Source of the DNA: JAJPXC01 sp964562375
Lineage (GTDB): Bacteria > Bacteroidota > Bacteroidia > Bacteroidales > Muribaculaceae
Reading direction: 5' to 3'
Length of the DNA: 6,363 bases
Assembly (NCBI GenBank): GCA_964562375.1
Contig: CAZLSW010000122.1
Coordinates: 1-6,363 of the forward strand
This document shows, in pieces, positions 1 through 6,308 of the stretch. Every line of letters begins with the position of its first letter. Within the stretch, counting starts at the first letter, position 1. Position numbers and translations under genes: made by a program. Under the pieces are notes generated by a model that worked only from the letters and a program-made list of their open reading frames with translations, made no database searches and had not been told where the DNA came from.

Positions 1-32
1 TAACACGAATTTCCATAACGCAACGCTATCTG

Positions 33-116
33 CATTAGTGTTAATTAAAGAGCGTAAGCTCTCTAAAATTTATTGGAAACCCTGTTAATTTGTTGGTGTT
101 CATTAGTGTTAATTCG
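33..116. repeat. Degenerate 10-bp repeats and a 14-bp direct repeat downstream of mutL
   Basis: The 14-mer CATTAGTGTTAATT occurs exactly at 33-46 and again at 101-114, 68 bp apart. The second copy sits in a short tandem stretch of units shaped GTGTTMATTM (GTGTTCATTA at 96-105, GTGTTAATTC at 106-115), with a more degraded copy at about 83-95. The first ten bases of the window, TAACACGAAT, are the reverse complement of ATTCGTGTTA, so the same unit also occurs inverted and the repeat tract probably continues to the left of the window. The rest of 1-149 contains no gene I can support. No function is evident. Confidence 0.7.
49..62 (-). terminator. Small hairpin downstream of mutL, possible weak terminator
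   Basis: The perfect 5-bp stem AGAGC (49-53) / GCTCT (58-62) encloses the 4-base loop GTAA. Read on the minus strand, in the direction of mutL transcription, the stem is followed by TTAATTAA rather than an unbroken T run. It lies about 90 nt past the mutL stop codon. The short stem and broken T tract make it a weak candidate; it may simply be a chance hairpin inside repeat-derived DNA. A second, bulged stem at 123-140 has no T tract at all. Confidence 0.25.
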
Positions 117-149
117 AGGTTTCAACACTTGAGAAAGTTGAATTGCGAG

Positions 150-2045
150 TTAGAAGAGGCGGGAGAGGTCGCTCAGGGGTAGGGTGGCGATGACGGTGCG
201 GCCGTCGGTGGTGTAGGTAGGAGTCGACAGCGAGAACAGGTCGCTAAGCAGGCGGTCGATTTCGGTGGCCGCCAGGATTTGGCCCGGCTTTATGGCGGCC
301 GCTCTGGCCATGGTCGTGGCAAGCCGCGAGAGCATCTCCTCGTCGACAGGCTTGCCGGTGGCGGCGAAATCGTCGACGATGGCTTGGAGTGTATCGGCCG
401 GGTTTTTGTCTTGAATCACGGATGGAGCACCGTTGATGGCCCAGGTGGAAGGGCCAAGGCGTGAGATGTCCCAACCGGTGTCGGCGAGGGATTTTTCGAT
501 ACTCTCGAGCAAAACATCCTGGGCGGCAGATAGCTCGATGGTCTCCGGGAAGATGAGTCGCTGCGAGGCGATCTCGCCACTCTCAATCATGTTGATGAAC
601 CGCTCGTAAAGCACACGCTCGTGGGCGCGGTGCTGGTCGACGATTAGCAATCCGTCGGCTCCAGGGGTGATGATAAAGCGACCGGCAAGTTGCACGGCGG
701 TCATCCCCTCGGGTGTGAGTTCGAGCGGAAGGGTGTCGGTAGCGGGGATCTCGTTTATGCGACTTTCAATCAGGCCCGGGGTGGAGGGCTGTGTATCGCG
801 CTCGTTTTGGAAGTTGGCGTAAAGGGAGTCCCAGTTGGAGGGGACATATTTGCGGTTGATGCTGGAGGGGTGTGAGGTAACTCCCGTGTTTCTTGGTTGT
901 GCGGCTCCCCCAAGAGCCCCCAATGAGGATGAATATTGGCTGGTGAACGGGTTGTAGGTGGGGTCAATAGGGACGTTGGCGGTGCCACCTGCCGAAGGAT
1001 CGAAAGCGGGAATCTCGGGGGCGTCGTCCTGGTTGAAGTCGATGGCCGGAACGGCGTTAAAGCGCCCCAGCGACTCGCGTACGGCGGCGGCCAGAATCTG
1101 CCAGATAGCCTGCTCGTTCTCAAATTTAATCTCGTTCTTCGTTGGGTGGATATTGACGTCGATCGATGCGGGGTCCACGGCGAACGTCAGGAAATAAACG
1201 GGGTGACAGTCGGCCGGAATCAACCGCTCGTAGCATTGCATCACGGCCCGGTGGAAGTAGGGGTGCCGCATATGCCGGCCGTTTACGAAGAAATATTGTA
1301 ACGCGTTGCGGCGTCGCGCGTTTTCGGGCATACCCACGAAGCCGGTGATCTTGACCAGCGAGGTCTCCGTCTCCACCGGAATCAGCTGTTGACCCACCGA
1401 CTTGCCGAAGAGGTCGCTCACGCGCTGCTTGAGGTTGCTCTTGGGAAATTGGTGGAGGATTGTGCCGTTGTGCATGAGAGTGAACTCCACGTCGAGGTTG
1501 ACCAGCGCCAAGCGCTCAAACTCATGGATGACGTGGCTCAATTCCACAGCGTCCTTTTTCAAGAACTTGCGTCGCGCGGGGAGGCGGTTGAAAAGGTTCT
1601 TGACCATCATGTTGGTGCCAGGGACGCATGTCTCGGGGTGCTGGTCTTCGACTTTGTTGTCGGTGAGGATCAATCGGGTGCCGTAGCTTTCGCCGTGAGG
1701 CATTGTGCGCAGGTCGACATCGGCTACCGATGCGATGGTGGCGAGGGCTTCCCCGCGGAAACCCATAGTGGTTAGGGAGAAGAGGTCGGTGGCCTGCTTG
1801 ATTTTCGACGTGGCGTGGCGCTCGAAAGCCATGCGGGCGTCGGTGGGCGACATCCCGCAGCCGTTGTCGATGACTTGGATAAGAGTGCGACCAGCGTCCT
1901 TGAGGATGATTTGGATATTGTCGGCTCCGGCGTCGACGGCATTCTCCACGAGCTCTTTCACCACCGAGGCGGGGCGCTGGATGACCTCGCCTGCGGCAAT
2001 GAGGTTGGCTACTGAATCGGGGAGAAGGCGGATAACGTCTGACAC
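150..2045 (-). CDS. mutL: DNA mismatch repair protein MutL
   Basis: MutL couples mismatch recognition by MutS to strand removal. The 631-residue protein has the usual two-part plan. The N-terminal GHKL ATPase (about 1-330) shows AAGEVIQRPASVVKELVEN with E31 and N35 at the ATP site, DNGCG at 60-64, RHATSK at 76-81, GFRGEAL at 95-101 and NIHPTKNEIKF at 298-308 with the conserved lysine K303. A variable Pro/Ser/Asn-rich linker runs about 335-440. The C-terminal dimerisation domain (about 445-631) has DQHRAHERVLYE at 470-481, matching the DQHAxxExxxxE endonuclease motif except that R replaces the first A, and QRLIFP at 495-500, shaped like the beta-clamp-binding motif. The Cys-containing ACR and CPHGRP motifs expected further on are replaced (see findings). 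The start is GTG: an in-frame TAA lies at 2061-2063, and the N-terminus matches the family exactly from this codon. No Shine-Dalgarno is visible; the bases just upstream read CCTCCCC. Identity is secure; nuclease activity is uncertain. Confidence 0.97.
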   Translation of the reverse strand: MSDVIRLLPDSVANLIAAGEVIQRPASVVKELVENAVDAGADNIQIILKDAGRTLIQVIDNGCGMSPTDARMAFERHATSKIKQATDLFSLTTMGFRGEALATIASVADVDLRTMPHGESYGTRLILTDNKVEDQHPETCVPGTNMMVKNLFNRLPARRKFLKKDAVELSHVIHEFERLALVNLDVEFTLMHNGTILHQFPKSNLKQRVSDLFGKSVGQQLIPVETETSLVKITGFVGMPENARRRNALQYFFVNGRHMRHPYFHRAVMQCYERLIPADCHPVYFLTFAVDPASIDVNIHPTKNEIKFENEQAIWQILAAAVRESLGRFNAVPAIDFNQDDAPEIPAFDPSAGGTANVPIDPTYNPFTSQYSSSLGALGGAAQPRNTGVTSHPSSINRKYVPSNWDSLYANFQNERDTQPSTPGLIESRINEIPATDTLPLELTPEGMTAVQLAGRFIITPGADGLLIVDQHRAHERVLYERFINMIESGEIASQRLIFPETIELSAAQDVLLESIEKSLADTGWDISRLGPSTWAINGAPSVIQDKNPADTLQAIVDDFAATGKPVDEEMLSRLATTMARAAAIKPGQILAATEIDRLLSDLFSLSTPTYTTDGRTVIATLPLSDLSRLF

Positions 2046-2052
2046 GGGGAGG

Positions 2053-2087
2053 TTTAGTTTTTAGTTTTTAGTTTTTAGTTTTTAGTT
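2053..2087. repeat. 7-bp tandem array directly upstream of the mutL start
   Basis: Four perfect copies of TTTTTAG (2058-2064, 2065-2071, 2072-2078, 2079-2085) are flanked by partial copies (TTTAG at 2053-2057 and TT at 2086-2087). On the coding strand the unit is CTAAAAA. The array ends only seven bases before the mutL GTG, so it would be in the 5' leader of any mutL mRNA begun upstream, and a change in copy number would alter the leader directly. It supplies the in-frame stop that limits the mutL start. Confidence 0.95.
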
Positions 2088-2098
2088 GAGGGGATTTC

Positions 2099-2162
2099 GT
2101 TATAACGTAATAACGTAATAACGTGATAACGTGATAACGTAATAACGTAATAACGTAATAAG
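2099..2162. repeat. 8-bp tandem array between the S8 protease and mutL
   Basis: Eight consecutive 8-bp units fill 64 bp: GTTATAAC, GTAATAAC twice, GTGATAAC twice, GTAATAAC twice, then GTAATAAG. The two GTGATAAC units are adjacent, as expected if one mutated unit was later duplicated. The first unit and its flanks form a perfect 10-bp palindrome, CGTTATAACG, at 2098-2107. Every junction creates an ACGT tetranucleotide at 8-bp spacing. The array starts 14 bp past the protease stop codon; with the 7-bp array it accounts for most of the 131-bp gap. No promoter motif is visible inside it. Confidence 0.95.
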
Positions 2163-2176
2163 AAATAATGAAGGCT

Positions 2177-4321
2177 TTAATTGTTGAGTACAATCTTTGT
2201 GGAATAGGCACCCTGGGTTCCTTGGACGGCAAGGATGTAGATGCCGCAGGGGAGGGTCACGGCGTCGATGGTGAGGGAGCCGCCTTGGCCCTTGGCCGCA
2301 GCCGCTTGGGTGCCCGAGGTGGTGTAGAGCGCGGCTGTGAGGACGTCCTCGCCGGGGACGAGGGCTTCAATATGGCGGCCGTCAACCTTTACTGCCAGCT
2401 TACAGGAGGCGTCAACTGTGGAGGCTTGGACTCCGGTTTGCGAGGCCAGGTATTTCAGTCCCTCCCAAGCGTTGATCTTGCCCGCTCCCCACATCGCGGG
2501 GTCGGAGGCCCAGTTGACGAACTCGTCCTTGGTGGATGAGTGGTCGATCACGTCGAGCACCTCGTCAAATGACAAGTCAGGACGAGCTTGCATCCACAGG
2601 GCGATTACGCCGGCGGCGAAGGGGGTGGCCATGGAAGTGCCGCTCATGTTGCTCCACACGTAGGTTTTGCCGTTATCGGTGACCGATTCCACGCGCGTGG
2701 CGCTGTAACGGCTGGTATAGGGCTGGGAATAGGTGGAGACAATGGAATGGCCCGGGGCGCAAACGTGGGGGAGGGTGCGGCCGTCCGAGAGGTTGCCCCA
2801 GGAGGAGAAATAGGCAATCTCGCCTACAACGCCCGTGAAGGTGCCTACTTTGGGCACGGAAACGCGCGAGGTGTAGGCCCCGATGGCGTATACGTTTTGG
2901 CCGCAAGCCATGCCGTTGATCGAGCCGTCATAGATACCGTCGGAATAGCCGGAGAGGTCGCGTGCTACAAGCTCGTCGTAGTAGCCGTCGCAGTAGCCCC
3001 ACACACGCTGGCCGTTTTCGCTCGACAATGTCACGGCGATGTAGGCCTTAGGAGCGTAGAATGAGTTGTTACTCTTCAGGTCAAGGTCGAATTGCAGGTT
3101 GACCGTATAGCGGTTGTTATCGGGATCGACGTACGAGGCTCCCTCGATGTAGCCATTGGTGTAGTAATATGAACCCAGGTCGTTGGCCAGGGAGGATTGC
3201 ACGCGCGTGGTTTCGCCGTTGGTGCTCTCGGTGAAGTCGAGAAGATTGCGGATGATGATGCCCGAGGAGTTGATCAAGTCCACTTTCACGCGGTAAATCG
3301 ACTCGTCCTCGCCCCAAAACTCAAGCGAGCCTGAGATGTAAGGGTAGCCTGACGATTGGGGGTAGATGATGGTCTTGAGATCGTCGGGATTTTCGGCAAA
3401 GTCGCGGTAGAGCGCGATTTTGAGGTCGCCCTCGTTGCCGGCCGCTACACATAGCTTGCAGTCCTCGCCCAAGGAGGCAAGGTATTGCGAGAAGGCGTCG
3501 GTGCCGTCGTGGGGACCCGTGTTCATGCCCAGTGACATATTGACCACGGCAGGAGCGTCCACGCTTTGGGCGTAGTCAATGATCTTCTCGGCGCCGTTGA
3601 GGATTGACGCGTCGTAGAAGTCACACCCCGCCATCACGATGTCGGCACCCGTGGCCACGCCGTAATAGTCGTTGCCCTTGTAGCCGCCGGCCATGATACC
3701 GCACACATGCGTGCCATGAGTCTCCGAGTTGTCGTCGGTGGTATAAGCGGCGATGGCCTCGGGGGTCTCGTAAGCTTTCGTGCCGGAATTGGAGGCGTAA
3801 TAAACGGCCTTGACGCGCAGGTTGCCCTCATCGTCCTTGAAGGCGATATGGTTGGGGTCGATGCCTCCGTCCACCATGCCCACTACCACTCCCGTGCCGT
3901 CGTAGCCTTGGGTGAGGTCGGTGCCGTTGTGAGCTTCGTTAACGAATGCGGTGGGGCGAGCCATGTCGAGTTTCATCTTGGCACGGCGCGAGCCTGAGAC
4001 CTTAGTGACACCGCCAATGGTCGCCAGTTGCTCTACGCTCGAGGCGGGCAGCGTGACGATATACACGCCGCCACGGTGACCCGAGACGGTGCCCAGGGCC
4101 TCGATGGCCTCTTGGGCGTCGTCACTGGCCTTGACAAGCACGGTGATGGGTGTGTCGTTGACAATCGCGGGCTGCGCGCACAAGGCCTTGGGCACGCAGG
4201 CGCGACCCTCCGATCGCAGTTGCTTGAGGGTCATGGCCAGGGGAAGATCAATCACGCCTTGTGCGGCGGCCGACAGGGCTAGCAGGGCGCATAGGGAAAG
4301 AGAGATTATTTTACGGTTCAT
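2177..4321 (-). CDS. Secreted S8 (subtilisin-family) serine protease with T9SS-type C-terminal domain
   Basis: A predicted exported endopeptidase of 714 residues. A signal peptide is clear: MNRK, a hydrophobic stretch at about 5-17, then SAAA|Q with likely cleavage after A20. Residues about 45-115 look like an I9-type propeptide that would fold the enzyme and be removed. The catalytic domain has the full triad: D151 in GMVDGGIDPNH, H202 in THGTHVCGIMAG and S563 in MSGTSMATPFAAG, with oxyanion residue N296 in AAGNEG. N296 and S563 are 267 residues apart, against 66 in subtilisin, so a domain of roughly 170-190 residues (about 305-485, beta-strand-rich, with SLEFWGEDESIYRVKVDL at 332-349) is inserted. 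The last 80 residues resemble a type A T9SS sorting domain, ending in LPCGIYILAVQ and STKIVLNN; C640 and C692 could pair within it. The ATG is chosen because it gives the signal peptide. The spacer before it has no Shine-Dalgarno. The substrate is unknown. Protease identity is secure; the T9SS route is inferred from the tail. Confidence 0.94.
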   Translation of the reverse strand: MNRKIISLSLCALLALSAAAQGVIDLPLAMTLKQLRSEGRACVPKALCAQPAIVNDTPITVLVKASDDAQEAIEALGTVSGHRGGVYIVTLPASSVEQLATIGGVTKVSGSRRAKMKLDMARPTAFVNEAHNGTDLTQGYDGTGVVVGMVDGGIDPNHIAFKDDEGNLRVKAVYYASNSGTKAYETPEAIAAYTTDDNSETHGTHVCGIMAGGYKGNDYYGVATGADIVMAGCDFYDASILNGAEKIIDYAQSVDAPAVVNMSLGMNTGPHDGTDAFSQYLASLGEDCKLCVAAGNEGDLKIALYRDFAENPDDLKTIIYPQSSGYPYISGSLEFWGEDESIYRVKVDLINSSGIIIRNLLDFTESTNGETTRVQSSLANDLGSYYYTNGYIEGASYVDPDNNRYTVNLQFDLDLKSNNSFYAPKAYIAVTLSSENGQRVWGYCDGYYDELVARDLSGYSDGIYDGSINGMACGQNVYAIGAYTSRVSVPKVGTFTGVVGEIAYFSSWGNLSDGRTLPHVCAPGHSIVSTYSQPYTSRYSATRVESVTDNGKTYVWSNMSGTSMATPFAAGVIALWMQARPDLSFDEVLDVIDHSSTKDEFVNWASDPAMWGAGKINAWEGLKYLASQTGVQASTVDASCKLAVKVDGRHIEALVPGEDVLTAALYTTSGTQAAAAKGQGGSLTIDAVTLPCGIYILAVQGTQGAYSTKIVLNN

Positions 4322-4330
4322 TCTTGATAT

Positions 4331-4396
4331 GGGATTTTCGGGAGATTGTTTTCGGGATTTTCGGGTATTTCGGGAATTCCGGATTTTCGATTTTTT
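4331..4396. repeat. Degenerate 9-bp array between typA and the S8 protease
   Basis: The 78-bp gap is built from decayed copies of ATTTTCGGG: ATTTTCGGG (4334-4342), a 5-base interruption, GTTTTCGGG (4348-4356), ATTTTCGGG (4357-4365), TATTTCGGG (4366-4374), AATTCCGG (4375-4382), ATTTTCG (4383-4389) and a T-rich remnant to 4396. The 12-mer GGGATTTTCGGG is exact at 4331-4342 and 4354-4365. The array is less perfect than the others in the window, which suggests it is older. GGAATTCC at 4373-4380 is palindromic, but has no loop or T run and does not look like a terminator for typA. Confidence 0.85.
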
Positions 4397-4399
4397 GAA

Positions 4400-6199
4400 T
4401 TAATTTTTGTTGGCGCGCTTGCGCTCGATCTCGTCGAGGATGATTTTGCGCAGGCGTAGATGATTGGGGGTTACTTCCACGTATTCGTCCTCCTTGATAT
4501 ACTCGAGGGCCTCCTCGAGGGAGAAGACAACGGGAGGGATGATTCGGGCCTTGTCGTCGGCGCCCGAGGCGCGCATGTTGGTCAATTTCTTCGACTTGGT
4601 GACGTTGACCACGATGTCGTTGTCCTTGGCGTTCTCGCCCACTACCTGGCCGGCGTAAACCTCCTCTTGGGGGAAGATGAAGAAGCGGCCGCGATCCTGC
4701 AGCTTGTCGATGGCGTAGGCGTAAGCGGTGCCAGCCTCCATGGCGATTAAAGAACCATTAGTGCGGCGCTCGATCTCGCCTTTCCATGGCTGGTACTCGA
4801 GGAAGCGATGGGCCATGATAGCCTCGCCGGCCGATGCGGTCAACACGTTGTTACGCAGGCCGATAATGCCGCGCGAGGGAATCTGGAACTCGAGGTGCAC
4901 GCGGTCGTTCTGGGCGGTCATCGACAGCATCTCGCCCTTGCGACGGGTTACCATATCGATAATCTTAGAGGCGTACTCCTCGGTGACGTTGATTGTCAAC
5001 AGCTCGACCGGCTCGCACTTCTTGCCGTCAATCTCCTTGATAATTACCTGGGGCTGACCCACTTGCAACTCGTAGCCCTCGCGGCGCATGGTCTCGATCA
5101 ACACCGAGAGGTGCAACACGCCGCGGCCGTATACGGTCCACACATCCTCGTGGTCGGCCTTGGTGACGCGTAGGGCCAGATTGCGGTCCAGCTCGCGGGT
5201 GAGGCGGTCGCCGATATGGCGCGAGGTGACGTACTTGCCGTCGCGGCCGAAGAATGGGGAGTCGTTGATGGTGAAGGTCATCGACATTGTGGGCTCGTCG
5301 ATGGCGATGCGGGGGAGTGCCTCGGGATTGTCAACCGAGGTGACGGTGTCGCCGATTTCGAATCCCTCGATACCCACAAGAGCGCAGATGTCGCCCGAAC
5401 TTACCTCGGCGACTTTTTTGCGGCCCATTCCCTCGAAGGTGTGCAGCTCCTTGATACGCTGCTTGGAGATAGAACCGTCGCGGCGGCACAGGGCGATCTC
5501 CATGCCCTCGCGCAGGGTGCCGCGATGCACGCGTCCGATGGCGATACGGCCAACATAGCTCGAGAAATCGAGCGAAGTAATCAGCATCTGCGGGTCGCCC
5601 TCGAGCACCTTGGGGGCCGGAATATGCTCGATTATGGCATCGAGCAGGGGAAGGATATTATCGGTGGGGTGTTGCCAGTCGGTCGACATCCAGCCTTGCT
5701 TGGCCGAGCCGAAGATTGTGGGAAAATCGAGCTGATCCTCGGTAGCGTCCAGAGAGAACATCAGGTCGAACACCATCTCCTGCACCTCGTCGGGACGGCA
5801 GTTGGGCTTGTCCACCTTGTTGATCACCACCACGGGCTTGAGGCCCATCTGGATGGCCTTTTGGAGAACGAAGCGCGTTTGGGGCATCGGGCCCTCAAAG
5901 GCGTCGACCAGCAGCAAGCAGCCGTCGGCCATGTTGAGCACGCGCTCCACCTCGCCCCCGAAGTCGGCGTGCCCCGGGGTGTCGATAATGTTGATTTTGT
6001 ATCCTTTATAGTTGATGGACACGTTCTTTGACAAGATTGTGATGCCGCGCTCGCGCTCGAGGTCGTTGCTGTCGAGGATGAGCTCGCCCGCTTGCTGGTT
6101 GTCGCGGAAGAGGTGCCCGGCCATCAGCATCTTGTCGACGACGGTGGTTTTGCCGTGGTCGACGTGGGCGATGATGGCGATGTTCCTGATTTTATCCAT
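4400..6199 (-). CDS. typA: Ribosome-associated translational GTPase TypA/BipA
   Basis: TypA/BipA is an EF-G-like GTPase that binds the ribosome and, in studied bacteria, supports 50S subunit assembly and growth at low temperature or under stress. The 599-residue length is normal. The G domain (about 1-200) has every signature: AHVDHGKTT (11-19), the switch threonine T53 in RGITI, DTPGH (73-77), NKVD (127-130) and GSAKQG (164-169). Beta-barrel domain II (about 205-295), the two EF-G-like alpha/beta domains (about 300-390 and 395-480, including PSRGIIGLRN at 441-450) and the BipA-specific C-terminal domain follow in order, the last identified by KSKKLTNMRASGADDK at 535-550. The start is fixed: the codons before the ATG read TAA AGA, so no earlier in-frame start exists. 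The gene is intact. The downstream gap to the protease is 78 bp without a clear terminator, so read-through is possible. Upstream control cannot be judged because the leader is repeats to the window edge. Confidence 0.98.
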   Translation of the reverse strand: MDKIRNIAIIAHVDHGKTTVVDKMLMAGHLFRDNQQAGELILDSNDLERERGITILSKNVSINYKGYKINIIDTPGHADFGGEVERVLNMADGCLLLVDAFEGPMPQTRFVLQKAIQMGLKPVVVINKVDKPNCRPDEVQEMVFDLMFSLDATEDQLDFPTIFGSAKQGWMSTDWQHPTDNILPLLDAIIEHIPAPKVLEGDPQMLITSLDFSSYVGRIAIGRVHRGTLREGMEIALCRRDGSISKQRIKELHTFEGMGRKKVAEVSSGDICALVGIEGFEIGDTVTSVDNPEALPRIAIDEPTMSMTFTINDSPFFGRDGKYVTSRHIGDRLTRELDRNLALRVTKADHEDVWTVYGRGVLHLSVLIETMRREGYELQVGQPQVIIKEIDGKKCEPVELLTINVTEEYASKIIDMVTRRKGEMLSMTAQNDRVHLEFQIPSRGIIGLRNNVLTASAGEAIMAHRFLEYQPWKGEIERRTNGSLIAMEAGTAYAYAIDKLQDRGRFFIFPQEEVYAGQVVGENAKDNDIVVNVTKSKKLTNMRASGADDKARIIPPVVFSLEEALEYIKEDEYVEVTPNHLRLRKIILDEIERKRANKN

Positions 6200-6205
6200 T
6201 CTTTA

Positions 6206-6209
6206 CCTT
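6206..6209 (-). promoter_or_regulatory. Weak Shine-Dalgarno-like AAGG before typA
   Basis: On the coding strand the leader reads AAAAGGTAAAGA directly before ATG. AAGG sits six bases from the start codon, a workable spacing for a partial match to AAAGGAGG. Bacteroidota rarely depend on this pairing, so its use is uncertain. It is the only one of the three starts with any such signal. Confidence 0.35.
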
Positions 6210-6224
6210 TTGTACCTTGGGATT

Positions 6225-6306
6225 CAGTCTACAGTCTTCAGTCTACAGTCTACAGTCTTCAGTTTTCGGTCTTCAGTTTTCAGTTTTCAGTTTTCAGTCT
6301 TCAGTC
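6225..6306. repeat. 7-bp tandem array CAGTYTW upstream of typA
   Basis: Eleven consecutive 7-bp units run from 6225 to 6301, with a partial unit to 6306. Their order is CAGTCTA, CAGTCTT, CAGTCTA, CAGTCTA, CAGTCTT, CAGTTTT, CGGTCTT, CAGTTTT, CAGTTTT, CAGTTTT, CAGTCTT. The phase is never broken even though the sequence varies. Like variants cluster, which fits growth by duplication of neighbouring units. The array begins 26 bp before the typA ATG and would lie in its 5' leader if transcription starts further right. Confidence 0.95.
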
Positions 6307-6308
6307 CG

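Noticed and set aside
770..1301. Open frames on both strands overlapping the MutL linker region
   Set aside because: They are out-of-frame readings of the mutL coding sequence, arginine- or glycine-rich and without domains, and the mutL frame runs unbroken through them.
2053..2162. CRISPR array or plasmid-type iterons
   Set aside because: Units are 7-8 bp with no spacers, so this is not CRISPR; there is no replication initiator gene nearby to support iterons.
4289..4321. Lipoprotein signal for the protease, using C11
   Set aside because: C11 lies in the middle of the hydrophobic stretch without a lipobox before it; the SAAA|Q site fits an ordinary signal peptide better.
4371..4382. Palindrome CGGGAATTCCGG as a typA terminator
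   Set aside because: The self-complementary core is GGAATTCC with no loop, and no T run follows on the minus strand.
5216..6031. Long plus-strand open frame (271 codons) opposite typA
   Set aside because: The minus strand codes for a full-length, motif-perfect TypA; the plus-strand translation has no recognisable domain and is explained by the strong codon bias of the real gene.
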